Notes under the pieces: generated by a model
What the model saw: the letters and a program-made list of their open reading frames with translations, nothing else
The model's database searches: none
Told to the model about the DNA's origin: nothing
Made by a program: the position numbers and the translations under genes
From: Kitasatospora phosalacinea
Lineage (GTDB): Bacteria; Actinomycetota; Actinomycetes; Streptomycetales; Streptomycetaceae
Length of the DNA: 53,422 bases
Assembly (NCBI RefSeq): GCF_000717185.1
Contig: NZ_JNYE01000046.1
Location: 1-53,422 of the forward strand
Reading direction: 5' to 3'
Part shown: positions 40,601 through 48,845 of the stretch, piece after piece
How the letters are laid out: each line of letters opens with the position of its first letter
How positions within the stretch are numbered: position 1 is the first letter of the stretch

Positions 40601-41612
40601 TGACGCCCTGGACGCCCTCCGGACCGGCGATCACCGAGTCGACCGGCACCGAGGCGCCGTCCATGATGACCACCAGGTGCGGCTGGTCCGAGGACGGCGT
40701 GCTGTCCCGGGAGAAGCCCTTGCGGCCGGCCAGCTCGTTGGCCAGCAGCTCCTCCAACTCGCCCAGCCCGGAGGCGATCAGGCGCCGCGAACCGGCCCCG
40801 TCGCTCTCCTTGCGGTGCTGGGTGTGCGGCAGCCACTTCGCCCACTCCCACTCCTCCACCGCGCCGGGCGCGGCGGCCACCCCGATCATCAGGTCCTCGG
40901 GGGAGTGCAGGGTCGCCAGCTGGGCCACCATCGCCCGCACGTTGCCGTACACCGCGTCCGGGTCGCCGCACACCGTGATGTGGTAGAACGCCCGCAGCGA
41001 GACCGCCAGCGGCAGGTCCTGCAGGGTGCCGTGGGTCTTGATGAAGGTGCCCATCGCCTCCGCGGCGAGCGGCTCCAGCTCGTCCATCGGCGCGGTCTGC
41101 GGCGCCACCAGCGGCGTCGACAGCTGCAGCGGGCCGAGGCCGACCCGGATCTGCGCGAAGTCCGCGTCCGTCGGCCGGCGCTCCCACAGGCGGCGGCCCT
41201 CGGCCACCACCGACCACAGCTGGTCCGGCTCCGGGTGGGTGAACAGCAGCGCGCCGCGCTGCCGCTCGGCCGTGCGGCGCACCTCGCGCCGCTTCTGCTG
41301 CAGGTACTTCAGGTAGTCGCGGCGCTCGTCCGAGGTGGCCGCGCTACCGCCCTTGCGGGCCCGGACGATCTGCGCCACCGCCATCGCGGCGGTGGACGCG
41401 ATCATCAGCACGCCCATCATCTTCATCGGACCCTGGCCGCCCTGGAACAGGAAGGCCGCGCTGCCGCCCATGCCGAGCATCGGCATCAGCGTCATCAGCC
41501 AGTCCTCGCCGCCGCCGCGCGGCAGCTCGGGCGGCGGAACCAGCTCGACCGGATCCTCCGACACCGCGGGCGGGAACGCCCGCGGCGGGCGCTTCACCGT
41601 CACCGTACTCAT
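37659..41612 (-). CDS. eccC: Type VII secretion motor ATPase EccC (fused EccCa-EccCb)
   Basis: A 1317-aa FtsK/SpoIIIE-type ATPase with all three domains on one chain. Two TM helices lie at about 45-90 (LMPMLGMGGSAAFLF, MMGVLMIASTAAMAVAQIV). D1 has Walker A GATGSGKSE (~470) and Walker B LLMIIDEFSEL (~580). D2 has GGPRSGKST (~830), but its Walker B-like segment reads VFLFVDGWLTF. D3 has GESESGKSA (~1115) and VIVDDYELV. So D1 keeps the classic acidic pair while D2 and D3 look altered, as known for this family. EccC recognises WXG100 substrates and powers export. A 26-codon upstream ORF overlaps the ATG. It is divergent from eccD. Confidence 0.96.
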   Translation of the reverse strand: MSTVTVKRPPRAFPPAVSEDPVELVPPPELPRGGGEDWLMTLMPMLGMGGSAAFLFQGGQGPMKMMGVLMIASTAAMAVAQIVRARKGGSAATSDERRDYLKYLQQKRREVRRTAERQRGALLFTHPEPDQLWSVVAEGRRLWERRPTDADFAQIRVGLGPLQLSTPLVAPQTAPMDELEPLAAEAMGTFIKTHGTLQDLPLAVSLRAFYHITVCGDPDAVYGNVRAMVAQLATLHSPEDLMIGVAAAPGAVEEWEWAKWLPHTQHRKESDGAGSRRLIASGLGELEELLANELAGRKGFSRDSTPSSDQPHLVVIMDGASVPVDSVIAGPEGVQGVTVIEVVPGDLDEPNGHLVITVGKDELLLEAASGASYPGKPDGLSSWQSEALARQLAPFRASAGGDDSDPSLVSMDFTEMMHTGDPGSFDPARHWRPKPIREKLRVPLGVGSNGEYVWLDIKEASLEGMGPHGMCVGATGSGKSEVLRTIVLALAVTHSSEVLNLVLADFKGGATFAGMSEMPHTAAVITNLEGEATLIDRMRDAIEGEMNRRQELLRAAGNYANINEYERARAAGAPLDPLPSLLMIIDEFSELLTAKPDFIELFIQIGRIGRSLGMHMLLASQRLEEGKLRGLDTFLSYRLGLRTFSAAESRAAIGVPDAYHLPPIPGVGYLKFGSDVMERFRAAYVSGKYRAPGTQRAVGGQVVTAQPVLFTAAEVEVVEPEVEILPSLPEEEEKDEALLDTMLDVFVQRMIGQGPPAHQVWLPPLDDSPSVDSLLEPLQVSPDRGLTPAAVRQGNLVVPVGIVDKPRDQRRDVMYLDYSGAAGHGMIVGGPRSGKSTMVRTIVAGFSVTHTPVETQFYLLDFGGGGFGSLADLPHVGGVAGRLDVEKVRRMISEVHGVLNRREELFRATGIDTIATYRARRAAGQLPDEQFGDVFLFVDGWLTFKQEFEVLEPVIADIVQRGLGYGVHVVITAARYAEVRPALKDQLQNRVELKLGDSMESEIGRKVAANVPPIPGRGLTADQLHFLSGLPRIDGSSQTEDLVDGVADLVAQVNAAWGGPRAPQVRMLPPVLDGHSLPKGFEHPELGVAFGVDEVELAPVFVNFESDPLFVVFGESESGKSAMLRMMIKQITERYTPDQAGIVVGDFRRSLLGVVPPEYLVEYAAAAPAMSAIVEMLRGACGRRLPGPDVTPEQLRNRSWYSGKDMFVIVDDYELVATQSGNPMAPLAEFLPFARDIGLRLIIARNAGGAGRSLFEPVMQRMRELGGQGVILSGDKGEGALLGTVKPQPQPPGRGVFVSRRIQAGQTVQTGWLPTQV

Positions 41613-41689
41613 GCGCCCACCTCGCTAGCGCTCGGCAGGCGCTCCGCGCACACGCACCTCTCGATGATGAACTCGCTCCGCTCGTTCAT
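41609..41689 (-). CDS. 26-codon upstream ORF overlapping the eccC start
   Basis: ATG 41689 opens a 26-codon frame beginning MNERSEFIIERCVCAE. Its TGA (41611-41609) overlaps the eccC ATG (41612-41610) as ATGA. A GGGGTG stretch lies about 5 nt upstream of its ATG. The peptide carries a Cys-Val-Cys. The eccC gene has no separate ribosome site beyond this ORF's own coding sequence, so eccC translation may depend on it. I have the impression that short ERSE/ASEVGA-type leaders occur before other actinobacterial genes, but this is unverified. Confidence 0.5.
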   Translation of the reverse strand: MNERSEFIIERCVCAERLPSASEVGA

Positions 41690-42178
41690 GCAGTCACCCC
41701 GTCCCGGGCGGCAGCCGCAGAGCACGGCTCCCCGTTCTCAACGACGTGCCCTCCCCGGGCACTTGACAGGGGGCGCCCCCATCGCTCGCTCACAATCCGC
41801 CCTCACGCATCTGGATACGTACGGTGAGGGCGCCCCGTGTGATGACGCCGCCCCCGCTCCGCCGAACCGCAGGCGCGCGGGGCTGCCGCGTCTTCGACCG
41901 CCGCCCCCGTACGCCGTGCGCAGGGGCCGATCCTACTGCGCACGCCAAGCAGTTCGTCCACGGGGTCGGATCGGGCCCCCGGCGGGCGCTGACGCCCCGT
42001 CAAGGAGGCGCGCCGGGCCGCGCGGGCCGCGGACGCCCCCGACCCCGCGCACGCCGCCCTTCCCGCGGGGGGTAAGGTGTCGCCGCGCCAACTCTCGTTC
42101 GGACCGTGACAGTTCCGGAGCCGCTGCGACGAGTGGTCAGCAGACTTGCCGACACAGCCAACGAGGGGGAGAGGGCCG
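41690..42178. promoter_or_regulatory. Divergent eccC/eccD control region
   Basis: About 490 bp upstream of the eccC leader ORF and eccD. It includes a TTGACA box (41764-41769) beside a 12-bp palindrome GGGGGCGCCCCC, and a GGTAAGGTG stretch (about 42072) that could be a -10 for eccD. No credible gene is present in either strand. Confidence 0.35.
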
Positions 42179-43642
42179 GTGAGCAACAACGCAACGACCG
42201 GTTTTTGCCGGGTCACCGTGGTGGCACCGGACAGCCGGATCGACGTCGCCCTGCCGGAGGACGTCCCGCTCGCGGACATCTACCCGGAGGTGCTGAGGCT
42301 CTCCGGGCAGACGCAGGTGGACGGGACGCCCACCGGCTTCCACCTGGTCCGACGGGACGGCACCGTGCTGGACAGCGGGCTGCCGCTGGTCGCCCAGCAG
42401 GTCCGCGACGGCGACCTGCTGAGCCTGCGGCCGTTCGCCGAATCACTGCCGCCCGCCGTCTACGACGACGTCGCGGACGCCATCGCCTCCGCCGTCGAGG
42501 CCGACCGCCGGTTCTGGAACCCGGAGCTGATGCGGGCCTTCGGCCTGGTCGCGGGCACCGTCCTGCTCACGCTGCTGGCCTTCGCGCTCTGGTTCTCCGA
42601 CCTGCAGCACAACATGTTCGGCCTGCCCGGCATCCTGGCCGGCGTCACCACGGTCGTCCTGGTCACCTTCGCCGGTGTCCGCGGCCGGGTCTACGCCGAC
42701 CACACCGCCGCCCTGGCCCTCGGCCTCGGCGCGCTGCCGCACGCCATGCTGGCGGGCTCCGGCATCATCGACGTCGCCAACGAGGGCGAGGGCCCCGGTC
42801 GGCTCCAGTTCCTGGTCGGCTGCGTCGCCGTGCTGGTGGTCTCCGTCCTGCTGGTCGGCCTGCTGCCGGAGAAGGACTCGGCGTTCGTCGCCGCCTCCTT
42901 CCTCGCCACGGCCGGCACCCTGGCCACCTTCGCCGCCGTCCTGATGTCCGGCACCGCGATCACCGACATCGCCGCGGTCACCGGCGTGGCCGGCGTCGCC
43001 GCGGTCGGCTTCCTGCCCGCGCTCTCCGCCCGCTTCGCCCGCCTGCCCGTCGGCTTCAGCGCCCCCGGCCAGACCCGCACCCGCGGCAGCGCCTACGGCG
43101 AGGAGGCCAACACCGCCGAGACCGTCCAGTACGAGCGGATCGCCGCCCAGGCCCGCCGCGGCCACGAGATGCTGGTCGGCCTGGTCGGCGGCGCCTCCGC
43201 CACCATCGTCGGCGCCTGCGCCGTGCTCGGCTTCAGCGACCGCACCTGGGCCGAACTGCTGGCCCTGGCCGTCGGCGTCTCGACCATGCTGCGGGCCCGG
43301 CTGTTCCGCTACACCGCGCAGGTCTTCGCGCTCACCATCGCCGGCCTGACCGCGCTGTCCCTGCTGATCCTCGGCCTGGCCCTGCACACCCCGCTGCACC
43401 TGATGATGGCCAAGATCACCAACGAGGGCGGCGGCGACCTGCGCACCGTGTGGCTGGCCGCGTCCATCGCGGCGGGCGCCGCGGTGATGACGGCGATCGC
43501 GCTGATCGTCCCCCGCTCCGGGGTCTCCCCGTTCTGGGGCCGCATCCTGGACATGGTCGACAGCCTCATGCTGCTCGCGCTCGTCCCGCTCGCGCTGGCC
43601 GTGCTCAACATCTACAACGTGGTGCGCGGCGCGACCGGCTGA
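42179..43642 (+). CDS. eccD: Type VII secretion membrane channel subunit EccD
   Basis: A 487-aa protein from GTG 42179 (SD GGGGGAGAGG). The N-terminal ~95 residues form the ubiquitin-like YukD domain (CRVTVVAPDSRIDVALPEDVPL). Eleven hydrophobic helices follow (AFGLVAGTVLLTLLAFALWF, ILAGVTTVVLVTF, LQFLVGCVAVLVVSVLLVGLL and others), matching the EccD family. EccD dimers line the ESX pore. It ends 90 bp before rpsO; transcription of the two could be continuous apart from a promoter candidate in that gap. Confidence 0.94.
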   Translation: MSNNATTGFCRVTVVAPDSRIDVALPEDVPLADIYPEVLRLSGQTQVDGTPTGFHLVRRDGTVLDSGLPLVAQQVRDGDLLSLRPFAESLPPAVYDDVADAIASAVEADRRFWNPELMRAFGLVAGTVLLTLLAFALWFSDLQHNMFGLPGILAGVTTVVLVTFAGVRGRVYADHTAALALGLGALPHAMLAGSGIIDVANEGEGPGRLQFLVGCVAVLVVSVLLVGLLPEKDSAFVAASFLATAGTLATFAAVLMSGTAITDIAAVTGVAGVAAVGFLPALSARFARLPVGFSAPGQTRTRGSAYGEEANTAETVQYERIAAQARRGHEMLVGLVGGASATIVGACAVLGFSDRTWAELLALAVGVSTMLRARLFRYTAQVFALTIAGLTALSLLILGLALHTPLHLMMAKITNEGGGDLRTVWLAASIAAGAAVMTAIALIVPRSGVSPFWGRILDMVDSLMLLALVPLALAVLNIYNVVRGATG

Positions 43643-43652
43643 GCCGCGCTGG

Positions 43653-43709
43653 TATCGTTGACCCGTCCGAGTCCCGTCAGGTCCTGTGCCTCCTACCAGG
43701 ACCGCTCGG
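43653..43709 (+). promoter_or_regulatory. rpsO promoter box and candidate S15-binding leader structure
   Basis: TATCGT (43653-43658) is a candidate -10. Just after the predicted start, CCGAG (43667-43671) pairs with CTCGG (43705-43709), and GGTCCTG (43680-43686) pairs with CAGGACC (43697-43703), giving two stacked stems with an asymmetric loop. It ends 12 nt before the rpsO SD. S15 autoregulation by leader RNA structures is known in several phyla including actinobacteria; this assignment is by position and shape. Confidence 0.4.
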
Positions 43710-43732
43710 CCAACCAACCGAAGGAGATGCCC

Positions 43733-44023
43733 GTGGCCCTCGCCGCTGACGTCAAGAAGCAGATCATCGCCGAGTTCGGCCAGAAGGAGGGCGACACCGG
43801 CTCCCCCGAGGTCCAGGTCGCCATGCTCTCCCGCCGGATCTCGGACCTGACCGAGCACCTGAAGCTCCACAAGCACGACCACCACTCGCGCCGTGGCCTG
43901 CTGATCCTGGTCGGCCAGCGCCGCCGCCTGCTGCAGTACCTGGCCAAGAAGGACATCGAGCGCTTCCGCACCCTGGTGGACCGCCTCGGCATCCGCCGCG
44001 GTGCCGCCGGCGGCGCCCGCTGA
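43733..44023 (+). CDS. rpsO: 30S ribosomal protein S15
   Basis: A 96-aa S15 (with start) from GTG 43733, AAGGAG 6-7 nt upstream. The conserved sequence is [25 protein letters not shown], then [25 protein letters not shown] and [13 protein letters not shown]. It binds 16S rRNA early in 30S assembly. A terminator hairpin separates it from pnp, the usual rpsO-pnp order in which some transcripts read through. Confidence 0.97.
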   Translation: MALAADVKKQIIAEFGQKEGDTGSPEVQVAMLSRRISDLTEHLKLHKHDHHSRRGLLILVGQRRRLLQYLAKKDIERFRTLVDRLGIRRGAAGGAR

Positions 44024-44033
44024 CACCGCTCGC

Positions 44034-44067
44034 AGGGGCGGCTCCCCTCACCGGGGGAGCCGCCCCT
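44034..44067 (+). terminator. rpsO terminator
   Basis: A 14-bp perfect stem (AGGGGCGGCTCCCC with its complement) and a 6-nt loop, 10 nt after the rpsO stop codon. Confidence 0.8.
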
Positions 44068-44163
44068 CGGCGCATTCCGCGCCACCCCGCGACCACGCCC
44101 CGCGACGAACCGTCCGAGTAAAGACGCGCTCGGTAGGGTGTGAATTTGTAAGGTAAAGGGCAT

Positions 44164-44330
44164 GCCCGCCCTTGCGGGCCGGAACACAGGCTTCAAACGG
44201 AAGCCGCCCGCACCCCGCAGGAGCGTCCACACGCCACCGCCGCCGCGCGCCGAAAGGCGCCGGTCCTCGGTAGTGGCCGCCGGGAACCCCCACGAGAGGG
44301 ACCGACCCGGTGGCTTCGATCGAAGACCGG
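44164..44330 (+). ncRNA. Structured pnp leader (candidate Actino-pnp-type element)
   Basis: The 380-bp gap before pnp holds at least four consecutive hairpins: 44164-44179 (GCCCGC/GCGGGC), 44189-44205 (GGCTTC/GAAGCC), 44247-44260 (GCGCC-GAAA-GGCGC, a GNRA loop) and 44307-44330 (CCGGT/ACCGG around CTTC/GAAG). An Actino-pnp RNA motif has been described upstream of actinobacterial pnp; I cannot align to its consensus here. RNase III processing between rpsO and pnp is also known in streptomycetes. Confidence 0.4.
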
Positions 44331-44404
44331 CCCAGCTGCCCGGGCCACGGCAGGCAAGCGCAGGGGCGCTCCTGGGGAGACGTACGAAAGAGGAGATCTT
44401 CCAG

Positions 44405-46615
44405 GTGGAAGAGAACGTTTTCTACGCCGAGGCCGTCATCGACAACGGCAGCTTCGGTACCCGCACCATCCGCTTCGAGACCGGCCGCCTGGCCCGTCAG
44501 GCCGCCGGCTCCGCCGTGGCCTACCTGGACGACGACACCATGGTGCTGTCGGCCACCAGCGCCTCGAAGCAGCCCAAGGAGCACTTCGACTTCTTCCCCC
44601 TCACGGTGGACGTCGAGGAGCGGATGTACGCCGCCGGCCGCATCCCCGGCTCGTTCTTCCGTCGCGAGGGCCGCCCCTCCGAGGACGCGATCCTGACCTG
44701 CCGCCTGATCGACCGCCCGCTGCGCCCGTCCTTCGTCAAGGGCCTGCGCAACGAGATCCAGGTCGTCGTGACCGTCATGGCGCTCAACCCCGACCACCTG
44801 TACGACGTGGTGGCCATCAACGCGGCCTCCGCCTCCACCCAGCTGGCCGGCCTGCCGTTCTCCGGCCCGATCGGCGGCGTCCGCGTCGCGCTGATCAACG
44901 GCCAGTGGGTGGCCTTCCCGACCCACTCCGAGCTGGAGTCGGCCGTCTTCGACATGGTCGTCGCCGGTCGCGTCCTGCCGGACGGCGACGTCGCGATCAT
45001 GATGGTCGAGGCCGAGGCCACCGACAAGACCATCAAGCTGGTCGAGGGCGGCGCCGAGGCGCCCACCGAGGAGGTCGTCGCCGCCGGTCTGGAGGCCGCG
45101 AAGCCCTTCATCAAGGTGCTGTGCGCCGCGCAGTCCCAGCTCGCCAAGCAGGCCGCCAAGCCGACCGGCGAGTTCCCGCGCTTCCTGGAGTACCAGGACG
45201 ACGTGCTGGCCGCGCTGACCTCCGCCGTCAAGGACGAGCTCGCCAAGGCGCTCACCATCGCCGGCAAGCAGGAGCGCCAGAACGAGCTGGACCGCATCAA
45301 GGGCGTCGCCGCCGACAAGCTGCTCCCGGAGTTCGAGGGCCGCGAGAAGGAGATCAGCGCCGCCTACAACGCGCTGACCAAGAAGATCGTCCGCGAGCGC
45401 GTCATCAAGGACAAGGTCCGCATCGACGGCCGCGGCGTCACCGACATCCGCACCCTGGCCGCCGAGGTCGAGGCCATCCCGCGGGTGCACGGCTCGGCCC
45501 TGTTCGAGCGCGGCGAGACCCAGATCCTGGGCGTCACCACGCTGAACATGCTGCGCATGGAGCAGCAGCTCGACACGCTCTCCCCGGAGACCCGTCGCCG
45601 CTACATGCACAACTACAACTTCCCGCCGTACTCGGTCGGCGAGACCGGCCGCGTGGGCTCGCCCAAGCGCCGCGAGATCGGCCACGGCGCCCTCGCCGAG
45701 CGGGCGATCCTCCCGGTCCTGCCGACCCGCGAGGAGTTCCCCTACGCGATCCGCCAGGTCTCCGAGGCGCTCGGCTCCAACGGCTCGACCTCGATGGGCT
45801 CGGTCTGCGCGTCCACCATGTCGCTGCTGAACGCCGGCGTGCCGCTGAAGGCCCCGGTCGCGGGCATCGCGATGGGCCTGATCTCCCAGGAGATCAACGG
45901 CGAGACCCACTACGTGACCCTCACCGACATCCTCGGTGCCGAGGACGCGTACGGCGACATGGACTTCAAGGTCGCCGGCACCCGCAACTTCATCACCGCC
46001 CTGCAGCTCGACACCAAGCTCGACGGCATCCCGGCCTCCGTGCTGGCCGCCGCGCTGAAGCAGGCCAAGGACGCCCGCCTGCACATCCTCGACGTCATGA
46101 ACGAGGCCATCGACGCGCCGGACGAGATGTCCCCGAACGCGCCGCGGATCATCACCATCAAGATCCCGGTGGACAAGATCGGCGAGGTCATCGGCCCCAA
46201 GGGCAAGATGATCAACCAGATCCAGGAGGACACCGGCGCCGAGATCACCATCGAGGACGACGGCACCATCTACATCGGCGCCTCCGTGGGCTCGGCCGCC
46301 GAGGCCGCCCGCTCGACGATCAACCAGATCGCCAACCCGACCATGCCGGAGGTCGGCGAGCGCTACCTGGGCACCGTGGTGAAGACCACCACCTTCGGCG
46401 CCTTCGTCTCGCTCATGCCGGGCAAGGACGGTCTGCTGCACATCTCGCAGATCCGCAAGCTGGCCGGTGGCAAGCGCGTCGAGAACGTCGAGGACGTGCT
46501 CGCCGTCGGCGCCAAGGTGCAGGTCGAGATCGCCGAGATCGACCCGCGCGGCAAGCTGTCGCTGATCCCGGTCGTCGAGGGCGAGGAGGGCGGCGAGGCC
46601 GCCGCCTCCGAGTGA
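44405..46615 (+). CDS. pnp: Polynucleotide phosphorylase
   Basis: A 736-aa PNPase, a phosphorolytic 3'-5' exoribonuclease that also adds tails. Two RNase PH domains (about 1-230 and 335-560) are joined by a helical domain. Conserved segments are [48 protein letters not shown] and [16 protein letters not shown] domain ([20 protein letters not shown]) and an S1 domain ([20 protein letters not shown]) end the protein. GTG 44405 has GAGGAG 9 nt upstream. A longer in-frame start at 44162 would place 81 non-conserved residues in front and is rejected. Confidence 0.96.
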   Translation: MEENVFYAEAVIDNGSFGTRTIRFETGRLARQAAGSAVAYLDDDTMVLSATSASKQPKEHFDFFPLTVDVEERMYAAGRIPGSFFRREGRPSEDAILTCRLIDRPLRPSFVKGLRNEIQVVVTVMALNPDHLYDVVAINAASASTQLAGLPFSGPIGGVRVALINGQWVAFPTHSELESAVFDMVVAGRVLPDGDVAIMMVEAEATDKTIKLVEGGAEAPTEEVVAAGLEAAKPFIKVLCAAQSQLAKQAAKPTGEFPRFLEYQDDVLAALTSAVKDELAKALTIAGKQERQNELDRIKGVAADKLLPEFEGREKEISAAYNALTKKIVRERVIKDKVRIDGRGVTDIRTLAAEVEAIPRVHGSALFERGETQILGVTTLNMLRMEQQLDTLSPETRRRYMHNYNFPPYSVGETGRVGSPKRREIGHGALAERAILPVLPTREEFPYAIRQVSEALGSNGSTSMGSVCASTMSLLNAGVPLKAPVAGIAMGLISQEINGETHYVTLTDILGAEDAYGDMDFKVAGTRNFITALQLDTKLDGIPASVLAAALKQAKDARLHILDVMNEAIDAPDEMSPNAPRIITIKIPVDKIGEVIGPKGKMINQIQEDTGAEITIEDDGTIYIGASVGSAAEAARSTINQIANPTMPEVGERYLGTVVKTTTFGAFVSLMPGKDGLLHISQIRKLAGGKRVENVEDVLAVGAKVQVEIAEIDPRGKLSLIPVVEGEEGGEAAASE

Positions 46616-46632
46616 CCTCCCGGTAGCACCCC

Positions 46633-46667
46633 GCGGCCCGCACGCCCCACCGGCGCGTGCGGGCCGC
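46633..46667 (+). terminator. pnp terminator
   Basis: A 13-bp perfect stem (GCGGCCCGCACGC with its complement) and a 9-nt loop, 17 nt after the pnp stop codon. Confidence 0.75.
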
Positions 46668-46718
46668 ACCCCGTTCGCAGAAGCCCCGTTCATGAAGCAG
46701 CAGTTGGAAGGAACACCC

Positions 46719-48071
46719 GTGGCCCAGGCCTCGGCGGCGAAGCAGCGCCCCGGAACCACCCGGACCCTGCTCAAGGGCACCGACGGCGCGGGCACCGTCC
46801 GCCGTACGGTGCTCCCCGGCGGCCTGCGGGTCGTCACCGAGACCCTCCCGACGGTGCGCAGCGCCACCTTCGGCATCTGGGTCGGCGTCGGCTCCCGCGA
46901 CGAGACGCCCGTCCTCAACGGCGCCACCCACTACCTGGAGCACCTGCTCTTCAAGGGCACCGCCCGGCGCGACGCCCTGGAGATCTCCGCCGCGCTGGAC
47001 GCGGTCGGCGGCGAGATGAACGCCTTCACCGCCAAGGAGAACACCTGCTACTACGCGCGGGTCCTGGACACCGACCTGCCGCTCGCCATCGACGTGGTCT
47101 GCGACATGCTGACCGGCTCGCTGGTCCGCCCCGAGGACGTGGAGTCCGAACGCGGCGTCATCCTCGAGGAGATGGCGATGGCCGAGGACGACCCGGGCGA
47201 CGTGGTGCACGACCTGTTCGCCAAGGTGATCTTCGGTGATTCCCCGCTCGGCCGCCCCATCCTGGGCACCCAGGAGACCGTCACCGCGCTCACCCGCGAC
47301 CAGATCGCGGGCTTCTACCGGCGCCGCTACAAGCCGGAGAACCTGGTGGTCGCCGCCGCCGGGAACCTCGACCACGCCAAGGTGGTCAAGCTGGTCGAGC
47401 AGGCCTTCGCGCCCGTCCTGGCCAAGTCCGAGGGCCACCCCGCCGAGGTCCGCCGCGGCGTCAGGGCGGTCCGCACCGCGGGCCGCGCCGCCGTCCTCAA
47501 CCGCCCCACCGAGCAGGCCCACCTGGTCCTCGGCGTCCCCGGCGTGCCGCGCCACGACGAGCGCCGCTGGGCGATCGGCGTGCTCAACGCGGCCCTCGGC
47601 GGCGGCATGAGCTCCCGGCTGTTCCAGGAGGTCCGGGAGAAGCGCGGCCTGGCGTACTCCGTCTACTCCTACTCCTCCTCGTACGCCGACACCGGCCTGT
47701 TCGGCATCTACGCGGGCTGCCAGCCCAAGCGGGTCGAGGAGGTGCTGAAGATCTGCCGGGCCGAGCTCGCCCGGGTCGTCGCGGAGGGCATCACCGAGGA
47801 GGAGCTGCGCCGCGCCATCGGCCAGATCTCCGGCTCCACCGTGCTCGGCATGGAGGACACCGGCTCGCTGATGAACCGGATCGGCAAGGCCGAACTCTCC
47901 TACGGCCACCACCTGTCGGTGGACGAGATGCTCGGGAGGATCGCCGCGGTGACCCTGGACGACGTGCACGCCGTCGCCCGTGATGTGCTGGGGGCGCACC
48001 GCCCCTCGCTCGCCCTGATCGGCCCGATCAACGACCGGCGGGCCGCCAAGCTCGCCGACCTGCTGGTCTGA
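46719..48071 (+). CDS. M16 family zinc metallopeptidase
   Basis: A 450-aa processing-peptidase-like protein. The inverted zinc motif HYLEHLLFKGT (HxxEH) is intact, with the distal ligand region NAFTAKENTCYYARV and ESERGVILEEMAM. The second M16 domain includes RKPENLVVAAAGN-like sequence and GGGMSSRLFQEVREKRGLAYSVYSY, the Arg/Tyr substrate motif. GTG 46719 follows GGAAGGA; ATG 46692 lacks a ribosome site. It follows pnp, as in many bacteria where this peptidase is conserved next to pnp. Confidence 0.92.
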   Translation: MAQASAAKQRPGTTRTLLKGTDGAGTVRRTVLPGGLRVVTETLPTVRSATFGIWVGVGSRDETPVLNGATHYLEHLLFKGTARRDALEISAALDAVGGEMNAFTAKENTCYYARVLDTDLPLAIDVVCDMLTGSLVRPEDVESERGVILEEMAMAEDDPGDVVHDLFAKVIFGDSPLGRPILGTQETVTALTRDQIAGFYRRRYKPENLVVAAAGNLDHAKVVKLVEQAFAPVLAKSEGHPAEVRRGVRAVRTAGRAAVLNRPTEQAHLVLGVPGVPRHDERRWAIGVLNAALGGGMSSRLFQEVREKRGLAYSVYSYSSSYADTGLFGIYAGCQPKRVEEVLKICRAELARVVAEGITEEELRRAIGQISGSTVLGMEDTGSLMNRIGKAELSYGHHLSVDEMLGRIAAVTLDDVHAVARDVLGAHRPSLALIGPINDRRAAKLADLLV

Positions 48072-48097
48072 CCGACCGGCCTGAGAGGAAGACTGAC

Positions 48098-48844
48098 ATG
48101 ACGCTGCGCGTCGCCGTGATCGGCGCCAGGGGCCGGATCGGCTCGGAGGCCGTCAAGGCCGTCGGGGCCGCCGAGGACATGGAACTGGTGGCCGCCCTGG
48201 GCCGCGGCTCCGACCTGGCCGAACTCACCGAGGCCCGGGTCGACGTCGCCGTCGAACTCACCCACCCCGACTCGGTGATGGCCAACCTCGACTACTGCCT
48301 CACCCACGGCATCCACGTGGTCACCGGCACCACCGGCTGGACCGAGGAGCGCCTGGAGACCGTCCGCGGCCTGCTCGCGAAGGCACCCGGACTGGGCCTG
48401 CTGATCGCCCCGAACTTCTCCATCGGCGCGATCCTCGGGATGAAGTTCTCCCAGCTCGCCGCCCGGTACTTCGAGTCCGTCGAGGTGATCGAACTCCACC
48501 ACGACAACAAGGCCGACGCCCCCTCCGGCACCGCCACCCGCACCGCCCAGCTGATCGCCGCCGCCCGCACCGAGGCCGGCCTGCCCCCGCAGCACGACCC
48601 GACCACCCACGGCCTGCCCGGCGCCCGCGGCGCCGACGTGGACGGCGTCCCGGTGCACGCGGTGCGGCTGCGCGGCCTGCTGGCCCACCAGCAGGTGATG
48701 TTCGGCGACACCGGCGAGACCCTCACGATCCGGCACGACTCCATGCACCACAGCAGCTTCATGCCCGGCATCCTGCTCGGCGCGCGGAAGATCGCCGACC
48801 ACCCCGGCCTCACCTTCGGCCTGGAACACTTCCTGGACCTGTGA
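48098..48844 (+). CDS. dapB: 4-hydroxy-tetrahydrodipicolinate reductase
   Basis: A 248-aa DapB, reducing HTPA to tetrahydrodipicolinate in lysine/diaminopimelate synthesis. The cofactor site is VIGARGRIGSE. The substrate motif is ELHHDNKADAPSGTA. A flexible TGTTGWTEE region is conserved. ATG 48098 has GAGAGGAAG upstream. The next gene starts one base after its stop codon region (TGACATG), and dapA lies 1.6 kb downstream, so two lysine steps are grouped here. Confidence 0.96.
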   Translation: MTLRVAVIGARGRIGSEAVKAVGAAEDMELVAALGRGSDLAELTEARVDVAVELTHPDSVMANLDYCLTHGIHVVTGTTGWTEERLETVRGLLAKAPGLGLLIAPNFSIGAILGMKFSQLAARYFESVEVIELHHDNKADAPSGTATRTAQLIAAARTEAGLPPQHDPTTHGLPGARGADVDGVPVHAVRLRGLLAHQQVMFGDTGETLTIRHDSMHHSSFMPGILLGARKIADHPGLTFGLEHFLDL

Positions 48845-48845
48845 C

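Noticed and set aside
38925..42182. 1085-codon plus-strand open frame opposite eccC
   Set aside because: The minus strand encodes full-length EccC with three ATPase domains; the plus frame is a shadow rich in Ala/Arg/Gly/His.
44162..44404. N-terminal extension of PNPase
   Set aside because: The extension has no conservation pattern, lies in a structured leader, and GAGGAG positions GTG 44405 as the start.
44310..44696. 128-codon frame overlapping the pnp start
   Set aside because: It begins MASIEDRP with a fair ribosome site, but it runs out of frame through conserved pnp codons; at most a short leader frame.
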